This document shows, one piece after another, positions 50,376 through 59,399 of a stretch of 64,000 nt of DNA. The DNA is from Chryseobacterium sp. Marseille-Q5410 (GTDB lineage: Bacteria; Bacteroidota; Bacteroidia; Flavobacteriales; Weeksellaceae), in contig CAMPOT010000001.1 in NCBI GenBank assembly GCA_946892665.1, forward strand, positions 124,001-188,000. The letters run 5' to 3'. How positions within the stretch are numbered: the stretch's first letter is position 1; each line of letters starts with the position of its first letter. The notes below the pieces were generated by a model. The model did not search any database. It was not told the origin of the DNA and saw only the letters and a program-made list of their open reading frames with translations. Both the position numbers and the translations under genes were made by a program.

Positions 50376-52040
50376 ATGAAACAGTACTCTTCCAAAAGAA
50401 GCATTCAAATTTTAGCATATCTCTTAAAGGAATACGGAATTTTTAATATCGTAATATCACCCGGATCACGTAACGCGCCTTTGGCAATACATTTCTCGGA
50501 GAGTGATGAGTTTAATTGCTATAGTATTGTGGATGAAAGAAGCGCTGCTTTCGTAGGACTCGGAATGGCAAAAAGCGAAAAGAAACCTGTGGCGATAACC
50601 TGTACGAGCGGTTCTGCATCGGCAAATTACTATCCGGCCATTACCGAAGCTTTTTATCAAAATATTCCTATGTTGATCCTTACCGCAGATCGGCCAACGG
50701 ACTTTGTAGATATTTTCGATGGACAAACTATTCGCCAAAATGCAATCTATGCGCAACATTCTTACGGAGATTTTCAACTATTGGAAGATGGGAAGGAAAA
50801 TGCCGACGATGAAAATTTCAGTCTGATCAAAAAAGCGATTGAACTTTGTTTTGAAAAACAAGGCCCCATTCACATTAATATACCTTTAGAGGAACCTTTG
50901 TATCAACTCGTTTCGGAGTTACCCATTTTTCCGCCCGTGGAAAAAAACATTGCAAAGAAACAATATGAACTTCCATCAACGCTTGCTGCAGAATGGAACC
51001 TTTCGAAAAGAATTCTAATTTTAGTTGGCACACGCGATTACAGCGAAGAACTGGAAATGCAACTTGGGCAACTGGTTAAAAACCATAGCGTAGTGGTGCT
51101 AACGGAAGCAACATCAAATATTAGACATCCGAAGTTTTTTAGCCATATCGACCGGTATATTTTCAATTTTTCCGAGGAAGATTTCACGACCTACGCGCCC
51201 GATCTTTTGGTAACGATAGGACAAAATGTTGTTTCTAAAAAAGTAAAGCAGTTTCTTAGAAAGGCAAAACCCAAAAATCATTGGCATATCCACGAAATTT
51301 GGCAACCCGACACCTTCTTTTCACTTACAGAAAAAATTGAAACCCAACCTGAAATTTTCTTTAAAAAGCTACTAAATTTCATTAAATTAGAACCACAACC
51401 ATATTTTAACCTTTGGGATGTACTGCGCGATAAAAGAGATTTAAAACATAAAGAATACTGCCTGAAAACATCTTTTTCAGATTTTAAATTCTTTGAAATC
51501 CTATCGGAAAAGTTACCTCAAAACATTAACCTTCACTTCAGCAATTCCTCCGCAATAAGATACGCACAGCTATTTGAATTTCAGAAAAATAAAATATTCT
51601 GCAACCGTGGCACCAGTGGAATCGACGGATCAACATCCACCGCTATGGGATTTGCAATGAAAAGCGCTCAGCAAACAGTTTTGGTAACAGGTGACTTGAG
51701 TTTCTTTTATGATATCAACGGGCTTTGGAACAATTACATACCGCCATATACAAGAATTATTGTCTTCAACAACGGTGGCGGCGATATTTTCAAAATTATT
51801 CCGGGACCAAGCTCTACTAATGCATTGGAGGAATTTATCCTGACCAAACACCACAAAAATGCGGAACTACTTGCGAAGCATTTTGGATTTTCTTACACTA
51901 AAGTTTCGGATGAAGATACCCTTTCGCGAGTTTTAGACAATTTTTTCAAACAGGATGTAAAGGCCAAAATTCTGGAAGTAGACACTTCAGCAATTGAAAA
52001 TTCCGAAGTACTGAAAAATTACTTTGAAGCCATAAAATAG
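50376..52040 (+). CDS. menD: 2-succinyl-5-enolpyruvyl-6-hydroxy-3-cyclohexene-1-carboxylate synthase
   Basis: A 554-aa thiamine-diphosphate enzyme of menaquinone synthesis that adds decarboxylated oxoglutarate to isochorismate. Signature parts are the substrate segment ISPGSRNAPLAIHF, the ThDP Glu in VDERSAAFVGLGMA, TCTSGSASANYYPAITEA, NRGTSGIDGSTSTAMG and the GDLSFFYDINGLWNN diphosphate-binding region. Menaquinone is the quinol that would feed alternative complex III. Stop codons of menD and the convergent DUF5686 gene are one base apart. Confidence 0.95.
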   Translation: MKQYSSKRSIQILAYLLKEYGIFNIVISPGSRNAPLAIHFSESDEFNCYSIVDERSAAFVGLGMAKSEKKPVAITCTSGSASANYYPAITEAFYQNIPMLILTADRPTDFVDIFDGQTIRQNAIYAQHSYGDFQLLEDGKENADDENFSLIKKAIELCFEKQGPIHINIPLEEPLYQLVSELPIFPPVEKNIAKKQYELPSTLAAEWNLSKRILILVGTRDYSEELEMQLGQLVKNHSVVVLTEATSNIRHPKFFSHIDRYIFNFSEEDFTTYAPDLLVTIGQNVVSKKVKQFLRKAKPKNHWHIHEIWQPDTFFSLTEKIETQPEIFFKKLLNFIKLEPQPYFNLWDVLRDKRDLKHKEYCLKTSFSDFKFFEILSEKLPQNINLHFSNSSAIRYAQLFEFQKNKIFCNRGTSGIDGSTSTAMGFAMKSAQQTVLVTGDLSFFYDINGLWNNYIPPYTRIIVFNNGGGDIFKIIPGPSSTNALEEFILTKHHKNAELLAKHFGFSYTKVSDEDTLSRVLDNFFKQDVKAKILEVDTSAIENSEVLKNYFEAIK

Positions 52041-52041
52041 T

Positions 52042-54591
52042 TTAGAAATTCATCTGTAAACCGACTTTCACACCGAATTTAGAAACTTCCGGACGATCGA
52101 GATAATTGCCACGCCAATTGAAATCGACACGTAAAATTTTTAGATTTCCGAAACCGATATTTTCTAAGCCAAATCCATATTCGTAATAAATTTGCTGATC
52201 TGGTGCGGAGTATTTTTGGTTCTCGTAATTGATATTTTTGGAGGCATCGCTTAGCGTTCCGTACGCACCACGCCAAAAAATGACTTCCCGAAGTTTAAGT
52301 TTTTTAATTAAAGGCAAATAGGTGAGAATTTTTCCTTGAAAATGATGCTCAACATGGAAAGTCGTGTATGCATCTGCCACAAATTCATAATACTTAAGCA
52401 ATGCAAAAGTATTGGGAACCAAGCTATAAGACTGATTTCCGGGGATGACGTTTTGCAAAGCCAAAGGAACAGCATTGAAGTTTTTTCCCGCCTCGAAATT
52501 CACATTGGTGCGTCCGAAATTTCCAAGAATGATAGGTTGTGAATACAAGAACTGTAATTTATTGTAATCGAAATCGCCATCCAAAACATTTTCAAATCCG
52601 TGCGTAAATTTCAGGACAAAAGTTGGCGACAAAGTTGTGAAAGCGTACCGATCCACACCATACTGGGAGTATTTAGCGCCCGGTTGCGCCATTAAACTAA
52701 ATGTGGTATGGAAATCGTTTACCTCAGATTTTAGCGTACCATTTTTATAGAAATCAAGATTAAATTGCGTAGGATTTGCGGATTTAATTTGTTGTGAAGA
52801 AGCATCCATTCTCACCTGGAAATTCTTGACCGGCTCAATTGAAAAGAACAAATTATTTTGTTTAACAGTACTCAAAGAAACATTAGATCCAGACGAAAAA
52901 ATAGAAGACGAAGCGAAAGAACGCGTCATAATTCCATCATCATTGGTGAGCTGTGCACCAAGTTGCATTACATCATTTCGGCTTCCGAAACCAATAGTAG
53001 AACGGTTTTCCCGATTAAACATATATCTAGCTTCTGCGCCATATTTCCATTTTTTATCTTTAAAACCGTATGCAGTATATCCTTCGATTCTCCATAAATC
53101 ATTTGGTGAAAAATAGGTTCTGGCTCCTACCCGAATTCGGTCACCCTCGACATCGTTGTTGCCATAAACCGAAAATATATCCCCAAAATCGATTGCTTTC
53201 CACGCATTGATGTATCCAGATTGCAGGATTTCAACTGTTTTTACAATCCGTTTAAATTTGGGAACATTTTCAAGCTGATTCACCATCGTGTAAACCTTTT
53301 TTTCATCATCTTCTAACGGCTCCGATCTTTCTTTCTCCCAGAAATCATCAGTTTTGGTCAAATTCTCGTCGCTTAAAGTTTGGTCCTTCGGAATTAAGAG
53401 AGATTCGCTGAAATTCTGATTGAAGAGATAATCGCTGTAAATGTCCGTTCTTTTGAATAATACCCCTTTCGCATCCTTCTTTTTATTAAAGATGGACATT
53501 TCTAATTCAGTATAAGATTTTTTCGGTAGGAAAACTTTGTCATTCGGCGTGTCATACTCCAATTCCATATAAATTCCATTCACGAAGTTTACATTGATTC
53601 TATTGGTAGATTTCAACGTAGATTTTACAATATTATAAGTATCTCTTGAAATATAAAGACTACCTTGAAAAGCCAGAGTTTCTTTTCTTTTAGGCGAATA
53701 CCTAATCAAAAAACAGTCAATTCCATCGACAGAAAGTGAATCGGCGAGTTCGTAATCGTAATTGCTAAAGCCATCCGTTCCGGCGGGACTTGGGAAACCG
53801 ATGTTGAAAAAATTGAGCGTATTATCGTAAATATTTACATCTTTAAATTGATTTTTAGCAGTTGCTGCGATCAATTCATTATTGCTAAAACCAGAAAATT
53901 TGTTGGCAATAATCAGCTTATTTTCTTTTTTTTCGGGCGTATTTTTACCGTACGTTTTGTAGATGGTTTCATTGAAGAAAACCGGAAGCGTAAGTTTTTT
54001 ATCGAAATTGGCAGAATCGGCATAATCGAAAATAAACTCCAATTGATTGAATATTTTTTTCTGCATGAAAGCACTATCGATATTATTAATCCCAATTTCT
54101 ATTTTTTCATATTCCTTGAATTGGTAATCTTTGTAATTAGCTAATCCATTGGTTTTCTTTCGTTTCCAAACCTCTTGCATAATTGCATAGGCCGGATTTG
54201 CTTTTTTGTTTTTATATTTTTTCTTGCTGGTTCCCGAAAGTACCACTTCCTGAATTTGTGCTACATTTTCAGGTTGCATTTTCAAAATTAGATTTTCAAA
54301 ACGTCCATCACTGAAACTCAAAACTTCGGTTTTGTAATTTTTTTTAATAAAAGTCGCTGTTGCAATTCCGGAATCGGAAACGATGGAAAAATTGGAAGAA
54401 GTGGTAAGCAACGCTGCTTTTTCTTTATTATTAATGAAAATCTCCACGCCAGAAAGTGGTTTTCCTGTAGTTTTATCGATCACCGAACCGGAAATTTTGG
54501 TTTGTGAAAATGCAAATACACCCAAGAGCAAAAACATTAAAAATTTTGCCTTTTGGGGAAAACGATACCGAAACTGTGATTTTTTCTTCAT
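52042..54591 (-). CDS. DUF5686 outer-membrane protein with carboxypeptidase-regulatory-like domain
   Basis: An 849-aa exported protein. A signal peptide (hydrophobic FLMFLLLGVFAFSQT) is followed by a CarboxypepD_reg-like beta domain (ISGSVIDKTTGKPLSGVEIF), a middle DUF5686 region, and a C-terminal part with alternating hydrophobic strands and a final aromatic residue (KVGLQMNF), typical of an outer-membrane beta barrel. The domain pair is a Bacteroidota speciality; roles are unknown, though the N-terminal domain is shared with TonB-dependent receptors. No plug domain or SusD partner is present. Confidence 0.85.
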   Translation of the reverse strand: MKKKSQFRYRFPQKAKFLMFLLLGVFAFSQTKISGSVIDKTTGKPLSGVEIFINNKEKAALLTTSSNFSIVSDSGIATATFIKKNYKTEVLSFSDGRFENLILKMQPENVAQIQEVVLSGTSKKKYKNKKANPAYAIMQEVWKRKKTNGLANYKDYQFKEYEKIEIGINNIDSAFMQKKIFNQLEFIFDYADSANFDKKLTLPVFFNETIYKTYGKNTPEKKENKLIIANKFSGFSNNELIAATAKNQFKDVNIYDNTLNFFNIGFPSPAGTDGFSNYDYELADSLSVDGIDCFLIRYSPKRKETLAFQGSLYISRDTYNIVKSTLKSTNRINVNFVNGIYMELEYDTPNDKVFLPKKSYTELEMSIFNKKKDAKGVLFKRTDIYSDYLFNQNFSESLLIPKDQTLSDENLTKTDDFWEKERSEPLEDDEKKVYTMVNQLENVPKFKRIVKTVEILQSGYINAWKAIDFGDIFSVYGNNDVEGDRIRVGARTYFSPNDLWRIEGYTAYGFKDKKWKYGAEARYMFNRENRSTIGFGSRNDVMQLGAQLTNDDGIMTRSFASSSIFSSGSNVSLSTVKQNNLFFSIEPVKNFQVRMDASSQQIKSANPTQFNLDFYKNGTLKSEVNDFHTTFSLMAQPGAKYSQYGVDRYAFTTLSPTFVLKFTHGFENVLDGDFDYNKLQFLYSQPIILGNFGRTNVNFEAGKNFNAVPLALQNVIPGNQSYSLVPNTFALLKYYEFVADAYTTFHVEHHFQGKILTYLPLIKKLKLREVIFWRGAYGTLSDASKNINYENQKYSAPDQQIYYEYGFGLENIGFGNLKILRVDFNWRGNYLDRPEVSKFGVKVGLQMNF

Positions 54592-54671
54592 GAATTCGTC
54601 AACATATAACTGCTTACAGAAAACCTCTATAGCGAAAAGCAGACCAAAATAATGGAATACAATAAATTGCC

Positions 54672-55298
54672 TTAAATCTCTGAATAATCGCCACGATCGG
54701 GAAGATTGGTAATTTTAGAAATCGGATAAATAAACATATCATCGAAATCATTCATCGCGTTTATCAATTGAAAATGGGAAAATTCTGTGATGTTTTGTAA
54801 CGTAATTTCTGCCTCTTTTATTTTCTTATTTTTTAATAAATGTGTCCGCTGAACACCGTTAAGCAAATAGGTGCTCGGCGTAAACCATTCTTTACCTTTC
54901 AGAAAAAGCAAATTAGAATAGGAAGTGTCGGTAATATGATTATTTTTCACGATGATAATTTCGGAAGCTTTCGCTTTACTAATCATTTTCTCCAACTCTT
55001 TCCTGTCCTCAAATTTAAAGGAATAATCGTAAACGTTATTTTCTATCAATTGAAAATCCACGATTTCGGAAATCGCATAAGGAATCAGTTGTGTACGAAA
55101 ATTTTTATTGAGATCGTAGGTAATTTTCAGTTTATAAAGTCCATTTTCATCATGTTCCAAATCCTTAAATATCTTCGCAATGTCGATAGAACCCTCTTTC
55201 CCGAAATGTGCGAAAGTAGCATTCACTCTTTTTTGATGAAGTTCTAAAAGGAAAATTTCCTGATCTTCTATTTTAATGCTTTCAATAAATTGGGACAT
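54672..55298 (-). CDS. pabC: Aminotransferase class IV protein, probable 4-amino-4-deoxychorismate lyase
   Basis: A 208-aa PLP fold-type IV protein, shorter than the usual 270 residues but with the recognisable ITDTSYSNLLFLKGKEWFTPS core and a Lys in YSFKFEDR as candidate PLP ligand. Position directly behind pabB, with a 17-base overlap, argues that it releases pyruvate from aminodeoxychorismate to give 4-aminobenzoate for folate. The missing N-terminal residues compared with E. coli PabC are normal for this phylum's short form. The assignment is mainly contextual. Confidence 0.8.
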   Translation of the reverse strand: MSQFIESIKIEDQEIFLLELHQKRVNATFAHFGKEGSIDIAKIFKDLEHDENGLYKLKITYDLNKNFRTQLIPYAISEIVDFQLIENNVYDYSFKFEDRKELEKMISKAKASEIIIVKNNHITDTSYSNLLFLKGKEWFTPSTYLLNGVQRTHLLKNKKIKEAEITLQNITEFSHFQLINAMNDFDDMFIYPISKITNLPDRGDYSEI

Positions 55299-56259
55299 AA
55301 ATTTTGTTTTTCATTTCTTGGTACTCATCAGCAAAATTACTCAAATGCGTGATTCCACCGCCACTTTTGAAATATAATTTGTCATTTTCTTTTTCGATAA
55401 ATCTTATGATCACACAGGAATCCAGATTTTGCCCATCAAACCAACCGCAAACACCGGTATAAAAGCCTCTAGAATAATTTTCCGCTTCCAGGATTATTTC
55501 TAAAGTTTTAGGTTTGGGTGCACCCAGAACTGAACCTGCAGGCAAAACGGTTTTCATAATGCTTCCAATTTTGCCATGAAACTCGGGTTTCAGCTTCCCG
55601 GAAATCTCGGAACTCATCGCCAAAAGGTTTTTTTGTTTGGTTTTCAGGAAATCAATTCTTTGAAATTCCTTCAATTTCACCTCATCAGCAATCATGCTCA
55701 AATCGTTTCTCAATAAATCGACCACCGTGTAATGTTCCGCTTTTTCCTTCACATTATTTCTTAAAACTTCAGCAGCGTTTTCAACATCTGCATCAATCGT
55801 GCCTTTCATTGGATGGGTAAAAACTTCATTATCAACAATTTCAATAAAGGTTTCGGGTGAAAAAAACATCCAGTTATCGGGGTAAAGTACTTTATATTTT
55901 GCTTGAGAAATCTGGTAAAAGTTTTCTAAAGTCAAATTGGTTTTAATTTCCGTTTTACAAGTATAATTGACGAGATAAGCGTATCCTTTTTTTAAATGAT
56001 TTTGAACAATATCAAACCCATTTTTATACGAATTTTCAGAAGGAGGGAAAGTTTCAAAGGTAATTTCGGACGGAAGCGCTTGTTCTTTAAATTCAGTTTT
56101 AAAATTCTGAAAATCAATATTTAAACTTATTTTTTTAATTTCATTTTCCGTGAATATTTCTACATTTTCCATTAAAAAATCAATCATGAAAAAGAAAGGA
56201 ACTTTCTGTTGGGAAAGCTCGTCCATCACATCAAAATTTGGGTGAAAACTTGAGTTCAT
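55282..56259 (-). CDS. pabB: Aminodeoxychorismate synthase component I
   Basis: A 325-aa chorismate-binding enzyme, shorter than TrpE or E. coli PabB because the N-terminal domain is reduced. The catalytic part shows THPMKGTIDADVENAAEVL, TVVDLLRNDLSMIADEV, AGSVLGAPKPKT and FYTGVCGWFDG, which fit PabB. It makes 4-amino-4-deoxychorismate with a PabA amidotransferase encoded elsewhere. ATG 56259 is chosen; the frame extends to a TTG at 56268, but that TTG is part of the -7 element. The transcript is likely to be almost leaderless. Confidence 0.87.
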   Translation of the reverse strand: MNSSFHPNFDVMDELSQQKVPFFFMIDFLMENVEIFTENEIKKISLNIDFQNFKTEFKEQALPSEITFETFPPSENSYKNGFDIVQNHLKKGYAYLVNYTCKTEIKTNLTLENFYQISQAKYKVLYPDNWMFFSPETFIEIVDNEVFTHPMKGTIDADVENAAEVLRNNVKEKAEHYTVVDLLRNDLSMIADEVKLKEFQRIDFLKTKQKNLLAMSSEISGKLKPEFHGKIGSIMKTVLPAGSVLGAPKPKTLEIILEAENYSRGFYTGVCGWFDGQNLDSCVIIRFIEKENDKLYFKSGGGITHLSNFADEYQEMKNKIYVPIY

Positions 56260-56265
56260 TTGTGG

Positions 56266-56273
56266 CAAAAATA
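56266..56273 (-). promoter_or_regulatory. -7 element immediately before pabB
   Basis: TATTTTTG on the minus strand ends 6 bases before the ATG at 56259, leaving almost no leader. Confidence 0.5.
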
Positions 56274-56325
56274 AAGAAAAGTAAGAACTAACCCCTAAAA
56301 ATATCGGGTTTAATTCCTAAAAGAT

Positions 56326-56333
56326 TATTTTTG
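56326..56333 (+). promoter_or_regulatory. -7 element immediately before the 56338 gene
   Basis: TATTTTTG followed by CACT and then the ATG at 56338. Transcription would start about at the start codon. Confidence 0.5.
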
Positions 56334-56337
56334 CACT

Positions 56338-57060
56338 ATGAATCGCAATCATTTACCGTCATTATCAATTCCACAAATACTGAGCTCAGCATTTAGCTAT
56401 TGGAACAAAGCAATGCTTTATAACCTCATTTACAGCGTTTTATATCTCGCTTTGTTTTTCGTAGGATATTATTCGCTTTTTCAACATTTCGGACTTTGGG
56501 ACGAGATGATGAAGAATCAGCATTTGCTACGAACAGACCTTCCTGCTTTCAATAAAAAAATGGAAGAAATCGCAAGGCTTCCGCAAGCCCAAAATTTCGG
56601 ACTGGCATTTTTTCTTCTTTTGGCGCTCATTAACCCGCTGAATGTGGGATTATTTAAAATTTATCGGAAAATAGATCTAAAGGAACCTGTGGTTTTTAAT
56701 GATCTTCTCGCCGGGTATCAGGGATTCGACTTTTTTAAATTTTTTGGTTTCTATCTTTTTTGGTTCATTATCTTTACATACGCGAACGCCCTTTTATTTC
56801 TCGGAATTTTTTGGATTTTCATTACATTATTTTCAGTTCCGCTGATGTACTTCATGAACGTGAAAACTTTTGAAGGTATTTCGTTAACCATCAAAGGGTT
56901 AAAAGGAAATTTTGCAACAGTGATGATTTGTATGATGGTTGCGGCCGCCTTTAGTTTTTGTGGCATTTTACTTTGCGGTTTTGGATTTATCCTCACGTTC
57001 CCGTTTTGGCAAACCATGATCTATACCCTTTATCAAAATCTTTACAAAGAAATTGGTTAA
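56338..57060 (+). CDS. Multi-pass membrane protein, unknown function (first of two paralogues)
   Basis: A 240-aa inner-membrane protein with about six hydrophobic segments and an amphipathic start (SLSIPQILSSAFSYWNKAM). Weak similarity in pattern to the next gene (56-70 kb side): both open with a cytoplasmic helix containing IxxxAFxxxxxxxxY, have a cytoplasmic loop before the middle helices (ALINPLNVGLFKIYRKID here, APLYVGLIYMANKYN there) and end with a short polar tail. Such proteins are sometimes called beta-carotene monooxygenase in databases, for which I see no support. Possibly co-transcribed with its paralogue, 67 bases on. Confidence 0.75.
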   Translation: MNRNHLPSLSIPQILSSAFSYWNKAMLYNLIYSVLYLALFFVGYYSLFQHFGLWDEMMKNQHLLRTDLPAFNKKMEEIARLPQAQNFGLAFFLLLALINPLNVGLFKIYRKIDLKEPVVFNDLLAGYQGFDFFKFFGFYLFWFIIFTYANALLFLGIFWIFITLFSVPLMYFMNVKTFEGISLTIKGLKGNFATVMICMMVAAAFSFCGILLCGFGFILTFPFWQTMIYTLYQNLYKEIG

Positions 57061-57098
57061 ATTTAAATTTAATTAATGAGTTTTTCAATTTTAAATTT

Positions 57099-57106
57099 TA
57101 AATTTG
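57099..57106 (+). promoter_or_regulatory. Possible -7 element before the second paralogue
   Basis: TAAATTTG lies 21 bases before the ATG at 57128, in a very A+T-rich gap where such matches arise easily. Confidence 0.35.
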
Positions 57107-57127
57107 AGAAACTTAAAAAATTAAACG

Positions 57128-57862
57128 ATGACCTCTTTCCAAGAATTTAGCCAACAAAAAAATCCCGAGCGCAGCTCTGGTGAAATTATTTCACATGCTT
57201 TTGAAATGTATAAAGGAATTTTTCTTTATGCTTTACTGGCAATGTTGATTTATTTTGTAGTTTCTTTTATTGTACAACCTGTTTCAGGATTTGATTCGAG
57301 AGAATTTAGTGAAGTAATTACCTCATCCGATGGTGATTTTTCTTCGGTTAATGTATGGTCGGTTCCGGGACTGAAACTTTATTACGGACTTTCCGGACTG
57401 CTTAGTTTGGTTCTCGCTCCGTTGTATGTTGGACTCATTTATATGGCTAATAAATACAATTTCAATCAACCGCTTCAAGCTTCGGATTTGTTTATCGGTT
57501 ATAAGCAAAACTTCCTAAATATTGTACTTTACAGTTTAATTTCCAGTGTTTTGATGGGTATTGCGTTCATGATGTGTGTGATTCCTGGTTTTCTCGTTCT
57601 TCCTTTTTTCTTGTTGGGTTACCCAATTTTATTGTTTGAAAATGCCAGTTTTGGTGAGGCGCTTGGCAAATCATTTAAAATAGCAAAAGAAAATTACGGC
57701 GTATTTTTAGGTGCATCCGTTTTAGGACTTTTGATCAGTCTTTCGGGCGTTGTTCTTTGTGGAATCGGAATTTTTGCAACTGCATTGTTCATTTTTGCCG
57801 TGATGTATTCGGCATATTGTGCATTTTGCGGAACCCCTCGACAAATAGAATATAAAAATTAA
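57128..57862 (+). CDS. Multi-pass membrane protein, unknown function (second of two paralogues)
   Basis: A 244-aa membrane protein with about six hydrophobic helices and a soluble N-terminus (FQEFSQQKNPERSSGEIISH). The loop motif GYKQNFLNIVLYSLISSVLM matches GYQGFDFFKFFGFYLFWFII of the neighbour in position and spacing, and GESFGEALGKSFK-like cytoplasmic stretches recur, so the pair probably arose by duplication. Conserved FENASFGEAL and GVVLCGIGIF segments recall DUF4013/DUF975-type integral membrane families. No activity can be assigned. Confidence 0.75.
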   Translation: MTSFQEFSQQKNPERSSGEIISHAFEMYKGIFLYALLAMLIYFVVSFIVQPVSGFDSREFSEVITSSDGDFSSVNVWSVPGLKLYYGLSGLLSLVLAPLYVGLIYMANKYNFNQPLQASDLFIGYKQNFLNIVLYSLISSVLMGIAFMMCVIPGFLVLPFFLLGYPILLFENASFGEALGKSFKIAKENYGVFLGASVLGLLISLSGVVLCGIGIFATALFIFAVMYSAYCAFCGTPRQIEYKN

Positions 57863-57881
57863 AAATTATCAATATTATATG

Positions 57882-57889
57882 TAAATTTG
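57882..57889 (+). promoter_or_regulatory. -7 element directly before a hairpin, upstream of the AI-2E-family gene
   Basis: TAAATTTG matches the consensus. The terminator-like hairpin begins two bases later, so the transcript would start with the hairpin. Confidence 0.4.
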
Positions 57890-57891
57890 AA

Positions 57892-57918
57892 AACAACAGA
57901 AAAGCTGTTGTTTTTTCT
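57892..57918 (+). terminator. Hairpin with T run between the membrane genes and the AI-2E-family gene
   Basis: AACAACAG and CTGTTGTT pair around AAAAG and lead into TTTTCTTTTTT. Most simply it ends the upstream pair; it also lies in the leader of the next gene. Confidence 0.75.
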
Positions 57919-57934
57919 TTTTTAAACACAAACT

Positions 57935-59017
57935 ATGTCTACCAAAAAGCATCAAATAAGCGAAATAAAAATTAAGCAGGTTTTTCTACTAACTGTGATC
58001 ATTGTTTTAGCGGGGTTAATTTGTTTTAATCTTGCCTTGTTTATTCCTTCAGTTTTAGGAGCAATTACCCTTTACATCATCTCTCGGAAATACAATCTTT
58101 ATCTGCAGGAAAAAAAGGGATGGAAACCGTGGATCGCTTCATTTACCATTATCCTTGCAACTTTGGTAATCCTTATTCTTCCGATTTATTTTATCGCCGA
58201 TTTGTTGATAGAAAAATTAGGAAATGCCAATGCGTATATGCAAAAATTCAATGTTTTTGTCGATAAAATCCACGATTATGTATATTCAAAATCCAGAATT
58301 GATATTTTAAGCAAAGATAACCTTGCCAAACTGAAAGAAAATGTTGGAAAATATTCTACTTCCGCTCTCAGTGGCACTTTCAATACGCTAACCATTGTGA
58401 TTTCGATGTATTTTATTTTATATTTTATGCTCGAAAAACCACGGCTTTTTGAAAGGTTAATTAAAAGTTCGGCTCCACTTAAAAAATCAAATGTTGAGTT
58501 ACTTGGTGAGAAAATAAGTAAAATGGTCATCGCAAATGCGATCGGAATTCCTGTAGTGGCAATAGGACAGGGAATTGCTGCTTTAATTGGATATTTTATT
58601 TTTGGCGCACCGAGTCCCGTGTTGCTTTTTGCACTTACGGCGGTTGCATCCATGATTCCAATCGTAGGAGCCGCCATTGTTTACATACCTGTTTGTATAT
58701 TCATGATTGCGGAAGGAAATATGGGTCCCGGACTTGGTCTTGCCGCATATTGCTTAATTGTAGTGGGGTTAACGGATAATCTGCTCCGCTTTACCCTACT
58801 TAAAAAACTTGAAAACATCCATCCTTTGAATACCGTTTTCGGCATCATTATGGGAATGAATCTTTTCGGTTTTATGGGACTGATTTTCGGTCCGATTCTT
58901 ATTTCAATTACCATTTTATTGATCCAAGTTTACCGCGATGAATTTTCTGATGATGAAAATGAACTTATCTTACCAGAACCTAAGGAAATCGAAGAGAAAA
59001 TAGATTTAAGTATATAA
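57935..59017 (+). CDS. AI-2E-family transporter
   Basis: A 360-aa membrane protein of the AI-2E (YdiK/PerM) family with about eight helices: two close together at the start (about 15-48), one near 65-90, and a C-terminal bundle including ALTAVASMIPIVGAAIVYIP and NPVFGIIMG-like HPLNTVFGIIMGMNLFGFMG. The family includes the AI-2 exporter TqsA and sodium/proton antiporters; the substrate here is unknown. DUF3820 follows after 2 bases, so the two genes form an operon. Confidence 0.88.
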   Translation: MSTKKHQISEIKIKQVFLLTVIIVLAGLICFNLALFIPSVLGAITLYIISRKYNLYLQEKKGWKPWIASFTIILATLVILILPIYFIADLLIEKLGNANAYMQKFNVFVDKIHDYVYSKSRIDILSKDNLAKLKENVGKYSTSALSGTFNTLTIVISMYFILYFMLEKPRLFERLIKSSAPLKKSNVELLGEKISKMVIANAIGIPVVAIGQGIAALIGYFIFGAPSPVLLFALTAVASMIPIVGAAIVYIPVCIFMIAEGNMGPGLGLAAYCLIVVGLTDNLLRFTLLKKLENIHPLNTVFGIIMGMNLFGFMGLIFGPILISITILLIQVYRDEFSDDENELILPEPKEIEEKIDLSI

Positions 59018-59019
59018 AA

Positions 59020-59280
59020 ATGGAAGGTTTAAAGCCAGAAATACTACAAGAAATTTGCATCGCCAAAATGCCTTTTGGGAAATACAAAGACACCGTGATC
59101 GCCGATTTGCCCATCAACTATCTTGAATGGTTTCAGCGACAAGGAATGCCTCCCGGAAAATTGGGGATGCAACTTTCTACGATTTATGAAATTAAAATGA
59201 ATGGATTAATGGATTTGTTGACGCCCATTCGCGGAAAAGTGAGTTATGAAAAACCGAAAAATAAGGTGTACAAATTTTAA
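59020..59280 (+). CDS. DUF3820 protein
   Basis: An 86-aa protein with the DUF3820 core MPFGKYKDTVIADLPINYLEWF. Proteins of this family are related to a small domain found in exonuclease-associated proteins; no function is established. It is tightly linked to the upstream AI-2E-family gene (2-base gap) and is followed by a structured terminator. Confidence 0.85.
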   Translation: MEGLKPEILQEICIAKMPFGKYKDTVIADLPINYLEWFQRQGMPPGKLGMQLSTIYEIKMNGLMDLLTPIRGKVSYEKPKNKVYKF

Positions 59281-59333
59281 AGAGTAAAATTTGCTTCTGT
59301 GGCAATTCCGTAAGAATTGCTCACTCTTTTGTT
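59281..59333 (+). terminator. Two-level terminator hairpin after DUF3820
   Basis: An inner GCAATTC (59302-59308)/GAATTGC (59314-59320) stem is enclosed by AGAGT (59281-59285)/ACTCT (59323-59327) and followed by TTTTGTT. Confidence 0.6.
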
Positions 59334-59399
59334 AAAAACAGTCAATCTAATAACAACACAACGTTCGGTTTCTAGCGGAAGTTACAACAAACTTACACT

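Noticed and set aside
56338-57060. Name beta-carotene 15,15'-monooxygenase for the membrane protein
   Set aside because: No carotenoid-cleavage histidine pattern or fold is visible; it is a simple multi-pass membrane protein.
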